This document shows, one piece after another, positions 1 through 6,210 of a stretch of 10,655 bases of DNA (its first letter is position 1; each line of letters begins with the position of its first letter). The notes under the pieces were generated by a model. That model was not told where the DNA came from and did not search any database. It worked only from the letters and a program-made list of their open reading frames with translations. This DNA comes from DASYYE01 sp035946955 (GTDB lineage: Bacteria; Actinomycetota; Actinomycetes; Streptosporangiales; Streptosporangiaceae). Where the stretch lies: positions 1 through 10,655 of the forward strand of contig DASYYE010000580.1 of NCBI GenBank assembly GCA_035946955.1. The letters are read 5' to 3'. The translations under genes were made by a program, and so were the position numbers.

Positions 1-723
1 GATGACGTGCTGCTCACTGCGCCAGACGTCCTCGGCGACGTCGGCTGCCGGGTCGTAGGCATCCACGTCGATGCGGAAGTCGGGGGCACGCCGCTGCTGG
101 CCGGATATCGAATGACGGAAGAACCAGTGCACTGGCTCGAAGGGATCCGATGCCGCCTCGGAGACACTGAACTGTATGGCGGTCCCCATGAAGTCGAAGA
201 AGTACGCGGCACGCCTGCTCAGGCCGTCTTCGGCAGCTACGGGCTCGCTGATATGCGCAACCCCGGTTCCGGCTGCGGGCTGCTTACCGTCTCCCACCGT
301 GATGCGGGCAATGGCGGACAGCAGGGCCGCGGCATGGACCTGGAGAGCCTGTGCCCAGATGGGCTCCAGCAGCGGTGCGAGGCCATCTATGCCGAGCTCG
401 AACTCGATCGTCAGACTGACGCGCGCCCCCTGGGGGACGGCCGTGATGTCCCATGTCCCCGTGAGCGTGTCGAAGTCGCCGCTGACCTGCTCGAAACGCA
501 TGCGCAACCCGGGTCCGGTGGACTCCTGCTGGACCCAGCCGACCTGGCCCCCGTCCAGCAGCACCCGCCACGACGACTGCCGGCCCTCATTGCCGGGTTC
601 CAGGTACTGGACACCGAGTACGTGCTCAGCGAGCGAGCCCAGGCGCTCGCTGTCGCAGGCAACCGGCCAGACCTGACCGGGGTCCGCCCCCGCCAGGTCC
701 ATCTGCATGTGGATCGTTGGCAT
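1..723 (-). CDS. SRPBCC / polyketide-cyclase-like protein with extra C-terminal domain (partial, runs off left edge)
   Basis: The frame is open from the ATG at 723 to the window edge (241 codons, no stop), so the C-terminus is missing. Residues 1-142 read as a SRPBCC (START-like, Polyketide_cyc2) domain: an early QVWPVACDSERL segment, a central GDFDTLTGTWDI strand pair typical of cyclase-like proteins, and a closing amphipathic helix. Such folds bind hydrophobic or aromatic ligands and some are cyclases or aromatases. After a linker (about 143-160) a second domain begins with RRAAYFFDFMGTAIQF and APDFRIDVDAY. This faintly recalls the N-terminal part of HprK-like proteins, but its core would lie outside the window. 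The ATG sits 3 nt after the stop of the upstream gene, with a weak AAGGA about 11 nt before it, so translation is probably coupled. It is the last visible gene of the operon. The SRPBCC call is fairly secure; ligand and second domain are unknown. Confidence 0.75.
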   Translation of the reverse strand, partial: MPTIHMQMDLAGADPGQVWPVACDSERLGSLAEHVLGVQYLEPGNEGRQSSWRVLLDGGQVGWVQQESTGPGLRMRFEQVSGDFDTLTGTWDITAVPQGARVSLTIEFELGIDGLAPLLEPIWAQALQVHAAALLSAIARITVGDGKQPAAGTGVAHISEPVAAEDGLSRRAAYFFDFMGTAIQFSVSEAASDPFEPVHWFFRHSISGQQRRAPDFRIDVDAYDPAADVAEDVWRSEQHVI

Positions 724-726
724 GAC

Positions 727-1287
727 CTATGCGTCCTTCATGAACGGGGTCAGGAAGCCGATATCGAGGTTGGCTTCCCGCGAGAGCCGGGCCCAGGTAC
801 GCAGGGTCTGCAGCATGTCGCGCTGTCCCTGGGCGACGAGACGGTCGGGCAGTTCACCGGGGAAGGCGCTCAGCAGGCGTTCCCAGAGCACGAATACTCC
901 TGCCGTGGCGCAGGAGTCACCACCGAGTTCCTCGGTCAGGCCGAAGACATCGACGAGGTCGGTCCCGGACGCGCCGGCGATCTCGTGGGTGCCATATTCC
1001 AGGGCCAGAGCCAGGCAGTGCGCATCGGCTGCGGGGACACGCCCCGCCAGCCGGTTGTCGATGCCGGCCAGTTGCTCGAGCAGGCGCAGCTTGGCGGCCT
1101 GCTGCATCTGCGGCTGGTCCGCACCCCCGTCGATGTCCTCGATGTATGCGCGTCCTTCGGCAAGCATCAGCCAAGCGGCCTGCACCCATGCCTGCGTGGC
1201 CGGGGCGGCGGCCATCGCGTGGCCCGCCCGCACGCCGGGGAACACCGGGATGGCCTGGGCCAGCGTCTCCTGCGGTGCGTCAGTCAT
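727..1287 (-). CDS. Hypothetical helical protein, 186 aa
   Basis: I do not recognise this family. The product is soluble and mostly alpha-helical by composition. It is rich in Ala, Leu and acidic residues, has no signal peptide or membrane segment, and carries no evident catalytic motif. A stretch around residues 85-130 (HCLALALEYGTHEIAG, then VDVFGLTEELGG) looks like its most ordered core. The ATG at 1287 is chosen over an in-frame ATG at 1311 because a strong GGAGGAG (1291-1297) lies just upstream. The start overlaps the end of the nucleotidyltransferase gene by 8 nt, and the stop lies 3 nt before the SRPBCC start. It is thus embedded in the operon and may be a partner or adaptor of one of its enzymes (inference). 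The reality of the gene is well supported by the SD and spacing; the function is unknown. Confidence 0.75.
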   Translation of the reverse strand: MTDAPQETLAQAIPVFPGVRAGHAMAAAPATQAWVQAAWLMLAEGRAYIEDIDGGADQPQMQQAAKLRLLEQLAGIDNRLAGRVPAADAHCLALALEYGTHEIAGASGTDLVDVFGLTEELGGDSCATAGVFVLWERLLSAFPGELPDRLVAQGQRDMLQTLRTWARLSREANLDIGFLTPFMKDA

Positions 1288-2392
1288 CGGCTCCTCCGGT
1301 GCTGTCGCCATATGTGACCCGCGGTTGCACGGCGTTCGCGCGCAGCGCCTGCAGGAGGGGAGCGGCCTGCTCCGGACCCATGTCAACCAGGCCGGCGAGT
1401 GTGCGCTCCGCGAGGTCTGCGGGTCTCAGGCCTTCCCCGGGGAGCAGCACCGCCTGGTCGGCGGTGACGAGCATGGACGCGCCTGGGAGGAACGGGACCT
1501 GCCGCGCACCGGGCCCGGTGACGAACCGGACGCGGACCTGGCTGGCGGCCGAGGTGACTCCGGCTACCTCGGACACCAGCGCGAGGTACTCCCGTGCCAT
1601 CCCGTGCACCGCACCGGGATCGGCCAGTACGGCGGCGACCTGCTTACGCAGCCGCTCCACCTCATGGACCACGGCGGCGGCCCGTTCGCTGCCCGCCGTG
1701 TTGCCGGATGTGAGCCGCCGCCAGCGGAGCAGGCACCATTTGCGTGTCGTGCAGACGTCGCCCTGACTGGACATCAGCGCGTCCATCAGCTGCAACAGTG
1801 TGTTGATGGCATAGCCGACCCGGCCGCGAAGTTCACCAGCGGCCTCGGCCAGGGCCAGGTAGGCCGCCTGCTCGACCGCGTTCTGCAGCGCCGCCCGGGA
1901 CCACACGGTCCCCAGGTCCGGCAGCCACTCGAGGTAGGGAGCGTCCCACGTCAGGGTCAGGCCGTTGACGATGCGCTCGACCTGCTTGCGGCGCGGCTCG
2001 CACCGCTTGTCCCACCCCCGGTACCCCGCGACCGTCTCTGCGATGGCGCACGATGCGAGGTCACGCAGTCCGGCCAGTGCCGTGTGCACCTGCGCCGCGG
2101 AAAAGGGGATGACCTCGAGGTGCTCACCCTTCTCGAAGATCTTCGTGGCGATCCGTGGACCTTCGAGTGCGTGTTCGCCGATGTGGATGAAGTCGAGGTC
2201 GCTGGTGGCGTTGGCGAAGCCGCGGACCGGGGAGCTGGTCAGCAGCAGTTCGCCGTCGCCCATGTGGTCATGCATGACCCTGGCCAGCCAGCCGGGGTCG
2301 AGCCCGCGGCTGGCCAGGAAGCTGACGGCGTGGTCCCGCCGCTGGGAGACCAGGTCCGCCGTGCAGGCATCGGGCAGTGTCGTCACTCTCAT
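1280..2392 (-). CDS. Pol-beta-superfamily nucleotidyltransferase-like protein, 370 aa
   Basis: Residues about 45-100 contain the nucleotidyltransferase signature. LLTSSPVRGFANATSDLDF gives the Ser-Ser/Gly nucleotide-binding turn (S53, S54) and the metal-binding pair D65 and D67. EHLEVIPF supplies a plausible third acidic residue (E93). Proteins with this fold transfer a nucleotidyl group to a small molecule, protein or RNA. The remaining ~270 residues are helical and unlike any acceptor domain I know; they include RRKQVERIVNG and many Ala/Leu helices. The ATG at 2392 overlaps the stop of the phosphodiesterase gene as ATGA, and a GGAGGG lies 8 nt upstream, so it is preferred over the ATG at 2413. 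Beside the CYTH, HAD and phosphodiesterase genes, nucleotidyl transfer to a pathway intermediate is plausible. The usual G-S pair is S-S here, a modest deviation. Substrate unknown. Confidence 0.75.
   Translation of the reverse strand: MRVTTLPDACTADLVSQRRDHAVSFLASRGLDPGWLARVMHDHMGDGELLLTSSPVRGFANATSDLDFIHIGEHALEGPRIATKIFEKGEHLEVIPFSAAQVHTALAGLRDLASCAIAETVAGYRGWDKRCEPRRKQVERIVNGLTLTWDAPYLEWLPDLGTVWSRAALQNAVEQAAYLALAEAAGELRGRVGYAINTLLQLMDALMSSQGDVCTTRKWCLLRWRRLTSGNTAGSERAAAVVHEVERLRKQVAAVLADPGAVHGMAREYLALVSEVAGVTSAASQVRVRFVTGPGARQVPFLPGASMLVTADQAVLLPGEGLRPADLAERTLAGLVDMGPEQAAPLLQALRANAVQPRVTYGDSTGGADD
1291..1297 (-). promoter_or_regulatory. Ribosome-binding site that sets the start of the 186-aa gene
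   Basis: On the minus strand GGAGGAG is followed by CCG and the ATG at 1287. It is the best Shine-Dalgarno match in the operon and lies inside the last codons of the nucleotidyltransferase gene. It argues against the in-frame upstream ATG at 1311. Confidence 0.7.
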
Positions 2393-4104
2393 CGGCGCGG
2401 CCCTCCGAGGCACGGTCGGCGGTCAGGACTGACGAAGTCAGGCAGCGTGGCCGCTTCGCCATCGCCGAGGCCGAACCGGCGCAGGGCCAGCGCGGCAGGC
2501 ACGGTGTTGTCCAGGACACCCAGGTCGATTCCGGCTGGGATCCCGGGGCCGGCGGCGGCGAACACGGCGTGCAGGCGGTCGCTGCCGTTGTTCGTCACGT
2601 GCGTGCCGGTCTTCGTGGCGGGCTGCACGACCGGGCCTGCCTTGGGCGGGTCCGCGGATGGCTGGTAGTCGGCGGCCAGTTCGACGAAGGCGACGGCATG
2701 GTCACGCCCTGGCAGCAGCGGGCCGCCGGCCGGGTCGGTGAACCCGGTGACGACCGGCCGGCCGCTGGCCGGGTCGGTGATGGCGCGCAGCGCCGCCATG
2801 GCGCGCTCCATGGTCTCGCCAACCTGCTCGGGCGGGACGACGCCCAGCGGCCTCTCCTTGCGGTTCACCCACAGGGAGCCGTTGTTGGCGGGGTGGTAGA
2901 CCACCGCGCACCGCTCGGGGTCGAGTTCGCCGTCCTCGGTGCGGCCGGCCAGCCCGCAGCGCAGGAGCTGTTCGTTGAGGTGGACGGTATGGGTGCTGCC
3001 CACCATGCCGTGGTCGGCGCTGAGGATCACCGTGTCAGCGGGGCTGGCCCGGTCGAGTACCCGGCCCAGCAGGTCATCGGCCAGTTGGTAGCAGCGGCGT
3101 ATGACCCGCCAGGCCGTGGCCGCGATGTCCGGCCGGTACGCGGCGCTCTGCTCGTCGCACCAGCCGATGAGTGCGTGGCCGATGTCGTCGGTGATCGCCA
3201 GGTAGCAGCCGACGAGGTCAGCGTGGTGCTGACGCAGCACGGCATCAGCCGCGGCCCCGACCGACCTGGCCACGCACTTCAGCGAGGACAGCAGCACTTC
3301 CTCCGCGCTTCCGTCACCACCGCCGGCCAGAGTTGGCCCGAAGGTGCCTGCGCGGTAGAGCGGCCCGACTCCCTCGCCAACGAAGACCGGCCCTGCCGAC
3401 AGCCGGGACACGAGCGCGCGGTCGGCGCCGGCCACGCGTACCCGCCAGACACCGGTCCGGGCCAGGCGCCAGTGCCCGCCCGCAGGCATGCAGCGCACCC
3501 ACACGCCGATCTCGCCATCGCCGTCCGGGCCTAGGAGGACCTGGGTCCAGCCCGCTGCCGGGGTCAGCACAGAGCGGCCGTGGGCCGTGGCGAGCTGGAC
3601 GCCAGCGGCGTCGCCTGTGACCTCCACCGGGTAGCCAGCGACCTGCCAGGAGACGCGACCACCGGGCTCAGCCGTGATCGCCTCCGGCCGCGCGAGACGC
3701 TGGCTGTAAGCCTCGATCGCGGCATCGACGTACGGCCCGACCATGCTTTCCTCGCCAAACACCCACGGCACGTGCACAAACGCGGCGCGGAGGCGTTCGG
3801 CCGCGAGAACCTCCCAGACCGGGGGGACCAGTGGGAACACGGGGTCAAAGCCGGGACGGTGCGCGGTGACCACACCGGAGGCATCGGGGACCGTGAAGCC
3901 TGTCACGCCATGCCGCACTGGCCAGGTGCCGGTGAACAAGGTGGCCAGGGACGGCGGTGTCTGGCAGTTGGGGGCGGGTGGCCGTGCCCCGCCGCTCCAG
4001 CCACTGCTGCGCAGCCGGCGCACTGCAGGCAGTGCGCCCTCACGGTCGAGCCGGTCGACGATCCACTGTGCGGCGGCGTCCCACACCACCCAGTAGACGG
4101 TCAT
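2389..4104 (-). CDS. Alkaline-phosphatase-superfamily phosphodiesterase / nucleotide pyrophosphatase-like enzyme, 571 aa
   Basis: The type I phosphodiesterase/nucleotide pyrophosphatase set of two-metal residues is visible. D9 lies in YWVVWDAAA. The nucleophile is T49 in NCQTPPSLATLFTG, followed by the family-typical TWPVRHGV. D306/D307 and H310 lie in TDDIGHALIGW, D364-H365 in SADHGMVG, and H502 in GTHVTNNGSDR just before FAAAGPGIP. No signal peptide or membrane segment is seen, so the enzyme is probably cytoplasmic, unlike many secreted relatives. The family hydrolyses phosphodiesters, pyrophosphates or phosphonates, sometimes with mutase activity in related branches. A roughly 150-residue insertion (about 140-290) between the nucleophile and the second metal site is longer than in minimal members and probably forms the substrate cap. 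The ATG overlaps the HAD stop by 4 nt (ATGA), and the stop overlaps the next start likewise. Class is confident, substrate unknown. Confidence 0.88.
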   Translation of the reverse strand: MTVYWVVWDAAAQWIVDRLDREGALPAVRRLRSSGWSGGARPPAPNCQTPPSLATLFTGTWPVRHGVTGFTVPDASGVVTAHRPGFDPVFPLVPPVWEVLAAERLRAAFVHVPWVFGEESMVGPYVDAAIEAYSQRLARPEAITAEPGGRVSWQVAGYPVEVTGDAAGVQLATAHGRSVLTPAAGWTQVLLGPDGDGEIGVWVRCMPAGGHWRLARTGVWRVRVAGADRALVSRLSAGPVFVGEGVGPLYRAGTFGPTLAGGGDGSAEEVLLSSLKCVARSVGAAADAVLRQHHADLVGCYLAITDDIGHALIGWCDEQSAAYRPDIAATAWRVIRRCYQLADDLLGRVLDRASPADTVILSADHGMVGSTHTVHLNEQLLRCGLAGRTEDGELDPERCAVVYHPANNGSLWVNRKERPLGVVPPEQVGETMERAMAALRAITDPASGRPVVTGFTDPAGGPLLPGRDHAVAFVELAADYQPSADPPKAGPVVQPATKTGTHVTNNGSDRLHAVFAAAGPGIPAGIDLGVLDNTVPAALALRRFGLGDGEAATLPDFVSPDRRPCLGGPRR

Positions 4105-4886
4105 GGCGCACCCAGCTTCTGCAGGAGCTCAGGCAGTTCCGCGACCGTCGCCAGGCTGTAGTCAGCGTCACTGGGGATGCCCTCCGCCCGCTGGTCGGCA
4201 TACTTGCCGGTCCTGACCTGCACGGTCAGTGCGCCAGCGGCCCTGCCCCCGGCGATGTCGGTGGTGGCGTCATCGCCTACGACCAGGCAGCGAGCGATAT
4301 CGGCGCCGGCGGAGCGGGCGGCGAGCTGGAAGAAGTCGGCGGCCGGCTTACCGAGCACGCGGGCCTGCTGGCCACTGGCGTACTCCAGCGCCGCGACGAC
4401 CGCCCCGGTGTCGATGTGGTCGCCGTCTGACCGTTTGAAGTAACGGCCGCGCTGCAGCGCCAGCAGTTCCGCGCCGGAACGCAGCGCGCGGAAGGCCCCG
4501 TCGAGAAGCTGGTACGAGAGGGTGTCCTGGCAGTCCCCCACCAGTACGTGCGTGTAGGGGGCATCGCTGACAAGGGCGGGGAAGTCCTGGCTCAGCTCCT
4601 GCGAGATCAGGCCGAACAGCCGCGCCTGTGGCACGGCCGACAGCAGCAGTACCGCAGCGGTCACGGGCGTGAAGAGTTCGTCCGCGTGGATCTCGGTGCC
4701 AAGACCGGCCAGTTCCGTGATGATCTGCGCTGGGCGCTTGGAATCTGTGTTCGTCAGGAACCTCAGTGTCAGCCCCCGGGCACGCAGCGCCTGGACCGCT
4801 GCGGCGGCACCGGGGATCGAGGCCCCCCGGGCATGGACGGTGCCGTCCAGGTCGAGGAGGACCGCCTGTGGTGGTGTGCCAGGCAT
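4101..4886 (-). CDS. HAD-IIA phosphatase, LHPP/HDHD2-like, 261 aa
   Basis: All four HAD motifs are present. Motif I is LLDLDGTV with D12 (nucleophile) and D14. Motif II is FLTNTDSK with T45. The motif III lysine is in LGKPAADFF, and motif IV is VVGDDATTDIAGG. The C-terminal VQVRTGKY and the cap segment RYFKRSDG...DTGAVVAALEYASG match the C2-capped NagD-type class. Within it they most resemble LHPP/HDHD2, which include phosphohistidine/phospholysine and pyrophosphate phosphatases. The ATG at 4886 lies 1 nt after the stop of the CYTH gene; an in-frame ATG at 4931 would add 15 residues inside that gene and lacks support. There is no good SD, so translation probably depends on coupling. A phosphohistidine-type phosphatase two genes from an enzyme with a swivelling His domain is suggestive, but substrate prediction within HADs is weak. 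Confidence 0.88.
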   Translation of the reverse strand: MPGTPPQAVLLDLDGTVHARGASIPGAAAAVQALRARGLTLRFLTNTDSKRPAQIITELAGLGTEIHADELFTPVTAAVLLLSAVPQARLFGLISQELSQDFPALVSDAPYTHVLVGDCQDTLSYQLLDGAFRALRSGAELLALQRGRYFKRSDGDHIDTGAVVAALEYASGQQARVLGKPAADFFQLAARSAGADIARCLVVGDDATTDIAGGRAAGALTVQVRTGKYADQRAEGIPSDADYSLATVAELPELLQKLGAP

Positions 4887-4887
4887 C

Positions 4888-6210
4888 TCAGCGCACCGTA
4901 GACGCCAGTTCGGGGTGGCTGGCCACCGCATCCTTCAGGAACGTCCGCTTGGAGTAGTAGCCGCGCTGGTCGGACAGGCCATGGTCACGCAGGAACGCCT
5001 CCAGCCACCTGGCCAGGTCGTCGATTTCCGCCAGGACCGCACGCTCATCCGGCTCGAGCACGGTGCGGCTGCGCAGGTACTCCAGCTCACACTGGTGGAG
5101 CACGATCCCGCGCGCATCGACGAGGCTGCAATGGTCGAAGAAGATGCCGTAGACGTGTCCCGTGCGAACCGACTCGAAGTTCACGTCGTAACGGACCCGC
5201 CGGAATGACGGCAGCCGGTTCGCGGTGAGCCGCATCTCGTCAGCCACGTAGCGGCCGATGGCCTCCGTCGCCACGTCCACCCCGTACGTGTGGGTCTCGC
5301 GGCGGTCGAAAGTGTCTTCGGCGTACCACTTGCGCTTGATCAGGTACTTGCCATCGGTGGTTGGGATGAACGAGACGTACCCGCGCTCGGACTCCGGCTC
5401 GGTGACCTCGAAGAGGTGGTTCAGGTAGTCCCATGCCTGGAACTCGTCCCGGTATTCCGGGATGTACCCGGGGAGGTTGCCAGCACAGATCTGCTGGTAG
5501 AGCTCAGCAGTGAGGGTCCAGATGTCAACCGGTGGCGCAAGGGTGTACTTGTACTCGAGTTCGCGGCCGCCGAAGCACTTCCGGTAGTACCGCTGGTGGT
5601 TGTTCAGGAATAGGAACCCCTGGGCGTGCAGTGCCAGTGCGGTCGGCAGCCACTCCAGTGTCTCCACTGAAGGTGCCTTGACCGGCGCGGGCGTGATGCG
5701 GATGAAGCAGGCGTCCTCGGCCAGGAAGCGGATCTGACTGTAGACGTGCAGTTCCACTCCGTGGTCGGTGGCCGTGGAACTCACGTAGAAGAGAGGTACG
5801 ACCGGGGACGCGGTGCCCGGCTGGGCCGAGACGGCCCAGGCCGCCGTCCGCACCGCGGGCCCTGCGAGCATTCCGGGGAACAGGTCGGTCCCGTCGGCGC
5901 TGACCTGGGATGTCTTCCCGTCAGCCACCGTGCGGGCAGACAGCTCTACTTCGCCGATCTCATCCCAGCGAACCATGATCGTGTTGCTGGGGACCGCCGT
6001 CTCCAGCGGCCCACCCAGCGGCACGAGCAGGATGGGGTCATTGGCGTGCACCGGAGCGGTGCCATTGAGCAGGTGCAGCCCGCCCAGGACCAGCCACCCG
6101 GTCTGGCCCAGCGGCACCACACCGTCCGCCCCGTTCGCCTGCATGACTGAACCGGTCCTCATGGTGACCGTCCTCTCCGTGTTGGCGATGGCCTGGTATT
6201 CCGGGGTCAT
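4888..6210 (-). CDS. CYTH (triphosphate tunnel metalloenzyme) domain protein with novel N-terminal half, 440 aa
   Basis: The N-terminal ~200 residues are beta-rich and unfamiliar. They contain GWLVLGGLHLLNG, a VPLGGPLETAVPSN segment and DGTDLFPGM. From about 217 a CYTH-like fold begins with the diagnostic ExExK as RELEYKY (E217, E219, K221). It is followed by basic strands GKYLIKRKW (K288, K292, K294), FDRRE (R303, R304), FRRVRYD (R337, R338, R340) and a late acidic strand QCELEYLR (E375, E377). This is the expected order for a phosphate-binding tunnel. CYTH proteins bind or cleave triphosphate compounds (inorganic triphosphate, ThTP, NTPs, or ATP in class IV cyclases). The ATG overlaps the preceding stop as ATGA, with GGAGGG 8 nt upstream. 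A roughly 60-residue helical insert (227-285) separates the first motif from the basic strands, which is unusual. The CYTH call rests on motifs only; the reaction is unknown. Confidence 0.72.
   Translation of the reverse strand: MTPEYQAIANTERTVTMRTGSVMQANGADGVVPLGQTGWLVLGGLHLLNGTAPVHANDPILLVPLGGPLETAVPSNTIMVRWDEIGEVELSARTVADGKTSQVSADGTDLFPGMLAGPAVRTAAWAVSAQPGTASPVVPLFYVSSTATDHGVELHVYSQIRFLAEDACFIRITPAPVKAPSVETLEWLPTALALHAQGFLFLNNHQRYYRKCFGGRELEYKYTLAPPVDIWTLTAELYQQICAGNLPGYIPEYRDEFQAWDYLNHLFEVTEPESERGYVSFIPTTDGKYLIKRKWYAEDTFDRRETHTYGVDVATEAIGRYVADEMRLTANRLPSFRRVRYDVNFESVRTGHVYGIFFDHCSLVDARGIVLHQCELEYLRSRTVLEPDERAVLAEIDDLARWLEAFLRDHGLSDQRGYYSKRTFLKDAVASHPELASTVR

Noticed and set aside
7..2668. 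Long plus-strand open frames (7-1317 and 707-2668)
   Set aside because: They lie antisense to four coupled minus-strand genes with recognisable domains, and their products are Arg/Gln/Gly-rich with no motif. Long antisense frames are expected in GC-rich DNA.
2377..4161. Plus-strand frames opposite the phosphodiesterase and HAD genes
   Set aside because: They are antisense shadows. The minus-strand proteins carry complete catalytic residue sets, whereas these have low-complexity products without family resemblance.
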